Part shown: positions 18,698 through 26,502 of the stretch, in pieces | Layout: each line of letters starts with the position of its first letter | Numbering within the stretch: position 1 is the first letter of the stretch | Assembly: GCF_002161675.1 (NCBI RefSeq) | Contig: NZ_NFIH01000004.1 | Location: 1-64,000, forward strand | From: Pseudoflavonifractor sp. An44 | GTDB taxonomy: Bacteria; Bacillota; Clostridia; Oscillospirales; Oscillospiraceae | Direction of reading: 5' to 3' | DNA length: 64,000 bases | Notes under the pieces: generated by a model | What the model was told of the DNA's origin: nothing | Databases searched by the model: none | What the model saw: only the letters and a program-made list of their open reading frames with translations | Translations under genes and position numbers: made by a program

Positions 18698-18734
18698 AAG
18701 GAGACACTCACAGGTCGTGAGTGTCTCCTTTTTC
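18698..18734 (-). terminator. leuS: Terminator of leuS
   Basis: Perfect 15-bp stem AAAGGAGACACTCAC / GTGAGTGTCTCCTTT with flanking A and T runs, about 40 bases past the leuS stop. Confidence 0.92.
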
Positions 18735-18771
18735 ATACAGAGCACCATTGCGCTCTGTTTCTTCACTTCAA

Positions 18772-21210
18772 TCAGGGTTTGACGATGAGGTTCACCAGAC
18801 GGCCAGGCACCACAATGGACTTCACCAGGTTCATGCCCTGGGTGAACTTCTGGACCTTCTCGTCGGCCTGGGCGGCAGCCACAATGGCGTCGTTGTCGGC
18901 GTCAGCGGGCACCTGGATGTTGGCACGCACCTTGCCGTTGACCTGCACCACCAGGTTCAGGACGGAGGCCACGGTCTTGCTCTCGTCGTACTCAGGCCAG
19001 GGCTGCTGGCAGACAAAGCCCAGAGCGCCGTAGCCCAGCATCTCCCACAGCTCCTCGGCGATGTGGGGAGCGAAGGGGGACAGCATGGTGATGAGGGCCT
19101 TCATGTCGCCCTTGGTGCAGCCGTTCTGGCCAAACTCGTTGACCAGGCTCATCATGGCGGCAATGGCAGTGTTGAACTTCATGCCCTCGATGTCGTCGGC
19201 CACCTTCTTGATGCACTTGTGCAGGGAGGCGGCGTTGGCCTCGGACTGGTTCTCGTCGTCCTTGCAGCTCTCGGCCAGGTTCCACACCTTGTCCAGGAAG
19301 CGCTTACAGCCCTTCACGGCGTTGTCCGACCACACAGCGGCCTGCTCGAAGTCGCCGATGAACATGATATACAGGCGCAGGGTGTCGGCGCCGTACTGGG
19401 CCACGATGTCGTTGGGGTTGACCACATTGCCCCGGGACTTGGACATCTTCTCGCCGCCCTCGCCCAGAATCATGCCGTGGCTGGTGCGCTTCTGATAGGG
19501 CTCCTTGGTGGGCACCACGCCGATGTCGTAGAGGAACTTGTGCCAGAAACGGGAGTAGAGCAGGTGCAGGGTGGTGTGCTCCATACCGCCGTTGTACCAG
19601 TCCACAGGGGACCAGTAGTCCAGAGCCTCCTTGGAGGCCAGGGCCTTGTCGTTGTGGGGGTCCATATAGCGCAGGTAGTACCAGCTGGAGCCAGCCCACT
19701 GGGGCATGGTGTCGGTTTCCCGACGGGCGGGACCACCGCACTTGGGACAGGTGGTGTTGACCCAGTCGGTCATCTTGGACAGAGGGGACTCGCCGTCGTC
19801 GGTGGGCTCGTAGCTGTCCACGTCGGGCAGCAGCAGGGGCAGCTGGTCCTCGGGCAGAGGCTCCCAGCCGCACTTGTCACACCACACCATGGGGATGGGC
19901 TCGCCCCAGTAACGCTGACGGGAGAACACCCAGTCACGGAGCTTGTAGTTGACCTTGGCCTCGCCAATGCCCTTCTCCTCCAGCCACTTGGTGATGGCGG
20001 GGATGGCGTCCTTGACGGTCAGGCCGTTGAGGAAGTCGGAGTTGACCATGATGCCGGTCTCGTCCTTGGCGGTAAAGGCGGCCTTCTGTACGTCCTCGCC
20101 GCCGGACACCACCTCGATAATCTCACAGCCGAACTTCTTGGCAAAGGCCCAGTCGCGGTCGTCGTGGGCAGGCACAGCCATAATGGCGCCGGTGCCGTAG
20201 GTAGAGAGAACATAATCGGAGATGAAGATGGGGATCTCCTTGCCGTTGACGGGGTTGATGCCAGCCACGCCGTCCAGCTTCACGCCGGTCTTTTCCTTAT
20301 TGAGCTCGGCGCGCTCCAAGTCGGACTTGGCAGCGGCGGCCCGCTGATAGGCCTCCACGTCCTCCACGTTCTTCAGAAGGCCCTTCTCCTTCCATTCGGC
20401 CACCAGGGCGTGCTCGGGGGCCAGCACCATGTAGGTGGCGCCGAATAGGGTGTCGGGGCGGGTGGTGAACACCACAATGGGGTCGCCGTTGGTGGAGTGG
20501 AAGGTGACCTCCGCACCGGTGGAGCGGCCGATCCAGTTGCGCTGCTGGGTCTTCACCCGCTCGATGAAGTCCACCTCGTCCAGGTCGTCAATGAGACGCT
20601 GGGCGTACTCGGTGATCTTCAGCATCCACTGGCTCTTCTCCTTGCGGATGACGGGGGCGCCGCAGCGCTCGCACACGCCGTCCACCACTTCCTCGTTGGC
20701 CAGCACGCACTTACAGGAGGTGCACCAGTTCACGGGCATGGTGGCCTTGTAGGCCAGGCCGTGCTTGTACAGCTGGAGGAAAATCCACTGGGTCCACTTG
20801 TAGTACTTGGGGTCAGTGGTGTCGATGACCCGGTCCCAGTCAAAGCCAAAGCCCAGCATTTTCAGCTGGCTGGTGAAGTTCTGGATGTTGTCATGGGTCA
20901 CCTTGGCGGGGTGAATGTGGTTTTTGATGGCGTAGTTCTCGGTGGGCAGACCGAAGGCGTCAAAACCCATGGGGAAGAGGACATTGTAGCCGTCCATGCG
21001 CTTTTTGCGGCAGACGATGTCCATGGCGGTATAGGGCCGGGGATGGCCCACGTGCAGGCCCTGGCCGGAGGGGTAGGGGAACTCCACCAGGCCATAAAAC
21101 TTCTTTTTGTCGCTGTTGTCGTGGGCGGCATAGACCTTAGCTTCCTCCCACTTCTTCTGCCATTTGGGCTCGATGTTGGCAAAATCGTACTTCAACTTCC
21201 ACACTTCCAT
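18772..21210 (-). CDS. leuS: Leucyl-tRNA synthetase
   Basis: Class I synthetase charging tRNA-Leu. 812 residues, standard bacterial length. The HIGH motif appears as [11 protein letters not shown] with FPYPSGQG ahead of it. Zinc-ribbon cysteines appear in WCTSCKC...CERC and in WCDKCG...CPKCGG. The CP1 editing domain lies at about 225-420, including the threonine-rich [14 protein letters not shown] is the second catalytic motif. The annotated ATG at 21210 has only a weak ribosome site; TTG five codons downstream (Met-Lys-Tyr-Asp) is possible. No T-box was found in the leader. Confidence 0.96.
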   Translation of the reverse strand: MEVWKLKYDFANIEPKWQKKWEEAKVYAAHDNSDKKKFYGLVEFPYPSGQGLHVGHPRPYTAMDIVCRKKRMDGYNVLFPMGFDAFGLPTENYAIKNHIHPAKVTHDNIQNFTSQLKMLGFGFDWDRVIDTTDPKYYKWTQWIFLQLYKHGLAYKATMPVNWCTSCKCVLANEEVVDGVCERCGAPVIRKEKSQWMLKITEYAQRLIDDLDEVDFIERVKTQQRNWIGRSTGAEVTFHSTNGDPIVVFTTRPDTLFGATYMVLAPEHALVAEWKEKGLLKNVEDVEAYQRAAAAKSDLERAELNKEKTGVKLDGVAGINPVNGKEIPIFISDYVLSTYGTGAIMAVPAHDDRDWAFAKKFGCEIIEVVSGGEDVQKAAFTAKDETGIMVNSDFLNGLTVKDAIPAITKWLEEKGIGEAKVNYKLRDWVFSRQRYWGEPIPMVWCDKCGWEPLPEDQLPLLLPDVDSYEPTDDGESPLSKMTDWVNTTCPKCGGPARRETDTMPQWAGSSWYYLRYMDPHNDKALASKEALDYWSPVDWYNGGMEHTTLHLLYSRFWHKFLYDIGVVPTKEPYQKRTSHGMILGEGGEKMSKSRGNVVNPNDIVAQYGADTLRLYIMFIGDFEQAAVWSDNAVKGCKRFLDKVWNLAESCKDDENQSEANAASLHKCIKKVADDIEGMKFNTAIAAMMSLVNEFGQNGCTKGDMKALITMLSPFAPHIAEELWEMLGYGALGFVCQQPWPEYDESKTVASVLNLVVQVNGKVRANIQVPADADNDAIVAAAQADEKVQKFTQGMNLVKSIVVPGRLVNLIVKP

Positions 21211-21280
21211 TCCACGGGAGCTGGGCTCCCAAGAGTAATATTGGACCTCCCCAGAGGGGGAGAAGTTTCACAGTCCTTTG

Positions 21281-21309
21281 ATTATACCGTATTTTCCAGC
21301 TGTTTTCAA
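21281..21309 (-). promoter_or_regulatory. leuS: Promoter of leuS
   Basis: On the minus strand TTGAAA (21304-21309), 17 bases, TATAAT (21281-21286). The roughly 65-base leader holds two small hairpins (CCCC..GGGG type and GGGAGC/GCTCCC) next to the start codon. Confidence 0.82.
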
Positions 21310-21342
21310 CCGCTTCTTGCAAGTCTCTTCCGTCCCCTTCCA

Positions 21343-21371
21343 TTGTGATTTCCCGGGCGCTATGATACAAT
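21343..21371 (+). promoter_or_regulatory. Promoter of the 65-residue membrane protein gene
   Basis: TTGTGA (21343-21348), 17 bases, TACAAT (21366-21371), with a TG one base ahead of the -10. The ribosome site AAGGAGGG follows. Confidence 0.7.
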
Positions 21372-21406
21372 TCTGTTACCATGAGAAAGGCAAGGAGGGT
21401 AACATC

Positions 21407-21604
21407 GTGAAGAAACCTGTAAAGTTTGTCCTTTGGTTGGCTGTGGGTGTGTTTGTTGTACTTTATGCCGGGGCAATGCTTAACTTTTTCCCCTTTTTCA
21501 CCAATGAACTGGTGGCCGGGGAGATCTTGTTCTGCACCTTTGTCATCTGTGTGGTGGTTGGTATCTGCACAGCCATCATTCTCTCTCGTCTGGACCGCCG
21601 CTGA
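21407..21604 (+). CDS. Small two-TM membrane protein
   Basis: 65 residues, starting at GTG 21407 with AAGGAGGG seven bases upstream. The charged start KKPVK is followed by two hydrophobic helices (about 6-27 and 35-57) and a short basic end (SRLDRR). It is flanked by its own promoter and a strong terminator, which supports a real gene. Function unknown. Confidence 0.72.
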   Translation: MKKPVKFVLWLAVGVFVVLYAGAMLNFFPFFTNELVAGEILFCTFVICVVVGICTAIILSRLDRR

Positions 21605-21617
21605 ACCCTTTCCCGCC

Positions 21618-21661
21618 AACAGCGCAGCCCCCTGTTTTCCAGGGGCGCTGCGCTGTTTTCA
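21618..21661. terminator. Bidirectional terminator
   Basis: AACAGCGCAGC-CCCCTG pairs with CAGGGG-CGCTGCGCTGTT around a 5-base loop, followed by TTTTC. It separates the small membrane protein gene from the convergent DUF3021 gene. Confidence 0.88.
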
Positions 21662-21692
21662 TCTCCGTTTCAGATTTTATCCAGATCCGGTA

Positions 21693-22160
21693 TCATTCTG
21701 CCCCGCTCCCCCACTGCTGCATGCAGCGGTTGATGCAGGCAATGCGCCGTTTCATGCGGGCAAATTGGAACCCCCACACCCCCGCGTAAACGGCCAGGAA
21801 GATGGCGAAGTAGCTCACCACTCCCATCACATCCCGACCCATCCAACGCATCACATACGCCACAGGGAAGGTGGCCAGGGAACAAATCACCAAATGGGTC
21901 AGAGTCTGGCGCGTGAGGCTCCAGTCCTCCCGTTCCCAAATCAGGGAGGCCCCTCCCCAGGCAGCCCCATACAAAACAGATACCCCGGTTTGGAGCACCA
22001 CGGCAGCCAGCTCCGATCCCATATCCTGAATCAGCTGCGGATGGACGGCATAATAGGTCCCATCCCCCAACATGGCCGACACCACAATGGCGATTACCGT
22101 GCTGATGCTGATCCCCAAACACGCCCCCAACAGGCAGCGAACCCATGCCATTCGTTTCAT
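21693..22160 (-). CDS. DUF3021 family membrane protein
   Basis: 155 residues with four TM helices, partner of LytTR regulators. In Firmicutes the LytTR-DUF3021 pair usually behaves as regulator plus membrane antagonist, although the mechanism is not established. The ATG at 22160 is favoured over the one at 22166 because GAGGG abuts 22166 but lies six bases ahead of 22160. It begins 9 bases after the LytTR stop, so the two are co-transcribed. Confidence 0.85.
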   Translation of the reverse strand: MKRMAWVRCLLGACLGISISTVIAIVVSAMLGDGTYYAVHPQLIQDMGSELAAVVLQTGVSVLYGAAWGGASLIWEREDWSLTRQTLTHLVICSLATFPVAYVMRWMGRDVMGVVSYFAIFLAVYAGVWGFQFARMKRRIACINRCMQQWGSGAE

Positions 22161-22169
22161 ATTCATCCC

Positions 22170-22610
22170 TCACAATCCCAATACTTCTTTGATTTTTGCC
22201 ACATTTCTTCGGGAGACATAGGAGGTGCTCCCATCCAGAAAGCAGACGCATATGGTGCCGGTATAGCTCAAATCAAATTTCTTCACTTGCTTTAGATTGA
22301 TGATTTCCGAGTGGGAGATGCGCACAAAGCTTCGTTTGTCCAGCCGTTTCTCCACCTCGTACAGCCGCATTTTCAACAGGTATTCTCCCCTCGTGGTCAC
22401 TGCCATCACCTTCCCGTCCGAGGCATACACTCGCAGAAGCTGGGACGGGTCCAAAATCTCCGCCTCCTCTCCGCGAAAGCCGGACAAAATGGCGGGCGAC
22501 TGCTGAGACAGCTGCTGTACCAGGTCATAGATTTGCTCATCCACCTGGGCTGTCACCACCACAACGCGAGTCTGTTCACAGTTGGGGTCCAGTTTGATTT
22601 CTACCTGCAT
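22170..22610 (-). CDS. LytTR-domain DNA-binding regulator
   Basis: 146 residues. An N-terminal segment of about 45 residues without a phospho-acceptor precedes a LytTR domain (about 50-146), with VRISHSEIINLKQVKKF and SRRNVAKIKEVLGL as hallmarks. It thus acts without a response-regulator receiver. Start: GGGAGGTGATAGAGC precedes the ATG. It likely controls its own operon: two direct repeats lie upstream of its -10 box (TATACT, 22637-22642), which lacks a good -35. Confidence 0.92.
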   Translation of the reverse strand: MQVEIKLDPNCEQTRVVVVTAQVDEQIYDLVQQLSQQSPAILSGFRGEEAEILDPSQLLRVYASDGKVMAVTTRGEYLLKMRLYEVEKRLDKRSFVRISHSEIINLKQVKKFDLSYTGTICVCFLDGSTSYVSRRNVAKIKEVLGL

Positions 22611-22679
22611 GCTCTATCACCTCCCTGGTTGAGGCTAGTATAAGGAATCCCAGAAGATATTTCCACTGTTTTTCTACCA

Positions 22680-22712
22680 TTGGTCGGTTTTGCCCCATAA
22701 GTGGTTGGTCGG
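22680..22712. promoter_or_regulatory. Direct repeats upstream of the LytTR operon
   Basis: TTGGTCGG occurs at 22680-22687 and again at 22705-22712, a 25-base period, upstream of the lytTR -10 box and within the region shared with the divergent ATPase gene. LytTR proteins bind paired direct repeats, so this is a candidate autoregulatory site. Confidence 0.4.
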
Positions 22713-22788
22713 CCCCTCCTCACTCTCACCTCTCTCCTTTCTCTGGCATAGGTTGAGTTGTAACTTTTTTGCCGAGGAGGCCTGACCA

Positions 22789-23865
22789 ATGCCGAATGTT
22801 CAATATTTCCTGGGTGGCAACACCCCTTTGGGCTTTTCTTCCCTGTACCACCAGCTGTCTGACCCGGAGAGCCACCGGGCGGTGTACATCTTAAAGGGCG
22901 GGGCGGGGTGCGGAAAATCCTCCCTCATGCGCCGGGTGGGACGCCACGCCCAGGCCGCCGGACATGAGGTAATCGAAATTCCCTGCTCCGGTGACCCCGA
23001 CTCCCTGGACGCTGTGATTCTTCCACAGCTGGGGGTAGCGGTTGTGGACGGCACCGCCCCTCACGTGGTGGAGCCCGCCTGCGCGGGAGCGGTGGAACGG
23101 TATGTGGATTTGAGCCGCTTCTACTCCTGGGAGGGGTTGCAACCCATCAAAGGGGACATCATCGCCGCCGGGCAGGCCTGCTCTGCCTGCTATAAGCGGG
23201 TGTACCGCTGTTTGGGCGCCGCCGGGGAGCTGCTGGAGGACGTCCACGACCGGGTCACCTCCGACCTGCTCACCCAAAAGCTGGCCCGGCGGGCCCGGGG
23301 TATCATCCTCCGGGAGTTAAAGCCCCTGGCCGCCGCCCCCGGCGTGGAACACCAAGGGTTTCTCTCCGCCGTCACCTATCAGGGCAGTGTCACCCTGTGG
23401 GAGACCGTGGAGACCCAAGCCGGACGGGTGTATGAGCTGTGGGACAGCTACGGCCTGGCCCATGACCTGCTGGCCCCTATCCTGGCCGCCGGACTGGCCA
23501 CCGGGCACCAGGTGGTGGCCTGCCCGGACCCCATGGCCCCCCAACGCCTGGCCCATCTCATCTTCCCCGACCTGTCCCTGGCCTTTGTCACCTCCAACGC
23601 CGCTGCGCCCTGGCCCCACCATCCCTACCGCCGCCTGCGCCTGGACGCCATGGTGGACCGGGAGGTATACCGCTCCAGCCGTCCCCGGCTGCGCTTTGCC
23701 CAAAAGGTGGCCCAGGCCCTGGTGGATCAGTCCATTGACGGCCTGCGCCAGGCCAAAGCCGCCCATGACAATCTGGAAGCTCTGTATAATCCCCACGTGG
23801 ACTTTGAGGGGGTGTATCAAACTGCCGACCAGGTAGCCCAGGAGATCTTCTCCCTGCCCCAGTGA
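22789..23865 (+). CDS. PRK06851-type P-loop ATPase
   Basis: 358 residues with Walker A GGAGCGKSS at about residue 37. The family is defined by a duplicated nucleotide-binding fold. Here the second half (from about residue 195) is degenerate and has no good Walker A. The conserved stretch VAVVDGTAPHVVEP also fits. Such proteins occur in sporulating Firmicutes with unknown function. The start ATG follows GAGGAGGCC. It is monocistronic with its own terminator. Confidence 0.82.
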   Translation: MPNVQYFLGGNTPLGFSSLYHQLSDPESHRAVYILKGGAGCGKSSLMRRVGRHAQAAGHEVIEIPCSGDPDSLDAVILPQLGVAVVDGTAPHVVEPACAGAVERYVDLSRFYSWEGLQPIKGDIIAAGQACSACYKRVYRCLGAAGELLEDVHDRVTSDLLTQKLARRARGIILRELKPLAAAPGVEHQGFLSAVTYQGSVTLWETVETQAGRVYELWDSYGLAHDLLAPILAAGLATGHQVVACPDPMAPQRLAHLIFPDLSLAFVTSNAAAPWPHHPYRRLRLDAMVDREVYRSSRPRLRFAQKVAQALVDQSIDGLRQAKAAHDNLEALYNPHVDFEGVYQTADQVAQEIFSLPQ

Positions 23866-23877
23866 CCATCAAGGCAT

Positions 23878-23916
23878 AAAAAAATTGCGTTCTCCCCGCG
23901 GAGAACGCAATTTTTA
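23878..23916. terminator. Bidirectional terminator (ATPase / DUF6514)
   Basis: AAATTGCGTTCTCC / GGAGAACGCAATTT stem with a 4-base loop and A/T runs on both sides. It overlaps the stop codon of the convergent DUF6514 gene. Confidence 0.92.
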
Positions 23917-24195
23917 TGAAAGCCAGTCCTGTATGACGTCCACCAAGGTGCACGGGGTCACCTGGTGCAGCAGCAAGGTCTGGGCCAGCTGATAGATCAC
24001 CGAGGAGCGGCAGGTCACATCGGGGGCTATCGCCACCTCTCCGGTCTCCTTCTCCTCAATCTTGACCCCGTAGCTCTCGCCGGAGTAGCCCTCCAGCTCC
24101 AGGTGCTCCAGCAAAATGTAGTAGTCAAAGCTACGCTCCACCCCTGCCTCGTCTTTCACATGCAGGGTTTCCAAAAACAGCTCGCCGGTTTCCAA
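23914..24195 (-). CDS. DUF6514 family protein
   Basis: 93 residues, starting at TTG 24195 with AGGAAGG six bases upstream. The pattern DYYILLEHLELEGYSGESYGV and the ending TPCTLVDVIQDWL fit DUF6514, a short protein family of Oscillospirales with no known role. It is probably a cytoplasmic alpha/beta protein. It has its own promoter and shares a terminator. Confidence 0.75.
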   Translation of the reverse strand: METGELFLETLHVKDEAGVERSFDYYILLEHLELEGYSGESYGVKIEEKETGEVAIAPDVTCRSSVIYQLAQTLLLHQVTPCTLVDVIQDWLS

Positions 24196-24231
24196 TGTTT
24201 TCCTTCCTCTCCTTTCCTCTCTCTGAGAGAC

Positions 24232-24259
24232 AGTATAAGGCAGAACGTTGGAAATGCAA
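24232..24259 (-). promoter_or_regulatory. Promoter of the DUF6514 gene
   Basis: On the minus strand TTGCAT (24254-24259), 16 bases, TATACT (24232-24237), about 35 bases before the TTG start. Confidence 0.65.
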
Positions 24260-24400
24260 GGAAAACCGTTCGTGAATTTCGACCCCATTCGACAGGTCCA
24301 CAAGATATGGGGGAAAAACCAGCGCTTCTAAACCCACACTGGGGATGTGCCAAAAATATCCGGCGAATTTTCTACATTTTGCACAATCTCTGTGGAAGTC

Positions 24401-25414
24401 TCAGCGGTCCTTGGAGATATCCAGGCTGGCCTTGGCGTTCAGGTCCCAGCCTGCGGTGTTGCCAGCCTGGTACTCATAGTACCCCTGGCATCCAATCATT
24501 GCTGCATTGTCTCCGCACAGGGACAGGGGCGGCAGCCACAGCTTGGCCCCCACCTTCTCGCACTCCCGCTGCAAATCCGCCCGGATGCGGCTGTTGGCGG
24601 CTACGCCGCCGGCCACGGCGATCTTGTTGTAGCCCAACATCCGGTTGGCCTCCATGGTGCGGGGCACCAGGGTGTCGGACACCGCGGCGGCAAAGGAGGC
24701 GGCCAGGTCGTGGAGGTCCAACTTCTCCCCCTTCTGCTGGGCGTTGTGGACGGTGTTGAGCACCGCCGTCTTCAGACCCGAGAAGGACATATCCAGGGGG
24801 TGGTCCGCCACGTGGGCCCGGGGGAAAGTGTAGGCCTTGTCGTTGCCCCCCTGGGCCATTTTGTCCATGGGTCCGCCGCCGGGGTAGCCCAGCCCTAATA
24901 CCCGGGCGATCTTGTCAAAGCACTCCCCCGCCGCGTCGTCCCGGGTACCGCCCAGCACCTCAAAGTGGGTGTAGTCCTTCACATCCACCAGGGCAGTGGT
25001 GCCGCCTGAGACGCACAGGCACAAAAAGGGCGGCTCCAAATCGGCGTGGGCGATGTAGTTTGCGGCGATGTGGCCCCGGACGTGGTGCACAGGGATGAGG
25101 GGCACCCCCAGGCCGTAGGCCACCGACTTGGCAAAGGATACCCCCACCAGCAAAGCCCCGATGAGGCCGGGTGCGTGGGTCACGGCCACGGCGTCAATCT
25201 CCGACTTGTCCACCCCAGCCTGGCGCAGAGCCTCGTCGGCCAGGCCGGAAATGGCCTCCACATGCTTGCGGGAGGCAATCTCCGGCACCACGCCGCCGTA
25301 AATGGCGTGCATGTCCGCCGAGGAGGCAATCACCGAGGACAGGATGGTGCGGCCATCCTCCATCACGGCGGCGGCGGTCTCGTCACAGGAGGATTCAAAG
25401 GCTAAAATTTTCAT
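24401..25414 (-). CDS. tsaD: tRNA N6-threonylcarbamoyladenosine transferase
   Basis: Catalytic ASKHA-fold subunit that places the threonylcarbamoyl group on A37 of ANN-decoding tRNAs. 337 residues, full length. The metal-binding HVEAI and HHVRGH histidines are present, as are SGGTTAL, the nucleotide loop GLGYPGGG and the terminal AGGVAANS. The start overlaps the stop of the upstream acetyltransferase (ATGA). The usual partners tsaB and tsaE are not in this window, so they must be elsewhere. Confidence 0.96.
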   Translation of the reverse strand: MKILAFESSCDETAAAVMEDGRTILSSVIASSADMHAIYGGVVPEIASRKHVEAISGLADEALRQAGVDKSEIDAVAVTHAPGLIGALLVGVSFAKSVAYGLGVPLIPVHHVRGHIAANYIAHADLEPPFLCLCVSGGTTALVDVKDYTHFEVLGGTRDDAAGECFDKIARVLGLGYPGGGPMDKMAQGGNDKAYTFPRAHVADHPLDMSFSGLKTAVLNTVHNAQQKGEKLDLHDLAASFAAAVSDTLVPRTMEANRMLGYNKIAVAGGVAANSRIRADLQRECEKVGAKLWLPPLSLCGDNAAMIGCQGYYEYQAGNTAGWDLNAKASLDISKDR

Positions 25415-26043
25415 GAAATCACCTTTCTCTCATATTCCGTGGGATTATGCTCCTCCGTCCAGGCCTGGGCAGGGTGAATGTCCTCGCCAGGGGAAAGGGG
25501 CAGTTGAATATATTGGTGCATATGGGCGGGAGAGAAGTAGTCGGCGTAGACCTTGCGGTGCAGCTTCTCTACCACCCGGTCATCCGTCTCCGGTCCGCCG
25601 TACAGGCACTTGAAATGCACTCCGAAGAGGGCGCACCCATAGTCCAACACCCGGAAGCCGTTGCGCTGATAGAAGCCAATTCGGCGGCGGCGCAGCTGGT
25701 TCTCCTCCTCGTCGTCGCTGGTGGGAGCCTCCGCCTCTCCGAAGACGTGACCGTATCGCTCCAACAGCAGGGCGAGAATCTTTCCCCCCGTGCCGCCGTT
25801 GCGCTTGCCCCGCAGCACGCCCAGGTAGTCCAACAGTACCCCTTTTCGGTCCTTGGACAGCCACACCATGGCGTAGCCCACCGTCTCCCCGTTCTCCGTG
25901 GCCACCAAGGGGTCGTACTGCCCCAGCTCTAACAGCCGCAGCATGGCCCCCAGGGGCTTGAGCTCGCTTTGGGGAAAGTCATATTCCATCTCCTCCCGGT
26001 ACAGGGAGGCCAGTTCCTTCTCATTGAGCGCTTTCAGTTCCAT
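25411..26043 (-). CDS. GNAT-family acetyltransferase
   Basis: 210 residues. The acetyl-CoA loop is visible as RGKRNGGTGGKIL at about residue 80, with a GFYQRNGFRVLDYG strand-helix typical of GNAT domains. The substrate cannot be inferred. A 49-residue C-terminal extension after the fold is unusual. The start is the ATG at 26043 after GGAG; an upstream TTG is too close. It overlaps the 3' end of rimI by 23 bases and tsaD by 4, which places it inside the polA-rimI-tsaD operon. Confidence 0.85.
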   Translation of the reverse strand: MELKALNEKELASLYREEMEYDFPQSELKPLGAMLRLLELGQYDPLVATENGETVGYAMVWLSKDRKGVLLDYLGVLRGKRNGGTGGKILALLLERYGHVFGEAEAPTSDDEEENQLRRRRIGFYQRNGFRVLDYGCALFGVHFKCLYGGPETDDRVVEKLHRKVYADYFSPAHMHQYIQLPLSPGEDIHPAQAWTEEHNPTEYERKVIS

Positions 26044-26485
26044 GTTCAAACTCCAGTGTCATCAAAATGGCGTCCTCTTTGGGATCGTCGTAGTACCCTC
26101 TTCGCCGCCCCACCTGGGCAAAGCCGTGTTTCATATAGAGGGCGATGGCAGGGGTGTTAGAGGCCCGCACCTCCAAGGTCAAGAAGGCCAGCTTGGCCTG
26201 ACCAAATCGGACAAAGGCGGCGATAAGCTCGTCGGCAATGCCCTGGCGGCGGACGTTGGCGGCCACCGCCACATTATTGATATACCCCTCGTCCAGCACC
26301 GTCTGCAAGCCGGCGTAGCCCAACACCACGCCGTCCTCCCGCAGGGCCACGATGATGACGGCGGCCTCGTTCCACAGCTCCCGTTGCAGCATCTCCTCCG
26401 TCCAGGGGTGGGAGAAGCAGGCCCGCTCCAGGGCTGCAATCTGGGGGATGAGCTCGGCGGTCATGGGGGTCAGTGTATACTTCAC
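26021..26485 (-). CDS. rimI: Ribosomal protein S18 alanine N-acetyltransferase
   Basis: 154-residue GNAT enzyme. The acetyl-CoA site is VRRQGIADELI (RRxGxA) and the C-terminal LEVRASNTPAIALYMKHGF is diagnostic for RimI. It starts at GTG 26485 with GGAGG nine bases upstream, 17 bases after polA. Linkage to tsaD is conserved in Firmicutes. Confidence 0.92.
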   Translation of the reverse strand: MKYTLTPMTAELIPQIAALERACFSHPWTEEMLQRELWNEAAVIIVALREDGVVLGYAGLQTVLDEGYINNVAVAANVRRQGIADELIAAFVRFGQAKLAFLTLEVRASNTPAIALYMKHGFAQVGRRRGYYDDPKEDAILMTLEFEHGTESAQ

Positions 26486-26502
26486 GTGGTTCTACCTCCT
26501 GT

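Noticed and set aside
21211-21300. T-box riboswitch in the leuS leader
   Set aside because: The conserved T-box sequence is absent and the leader is only about 65 bases; just two small hairpins are seen.
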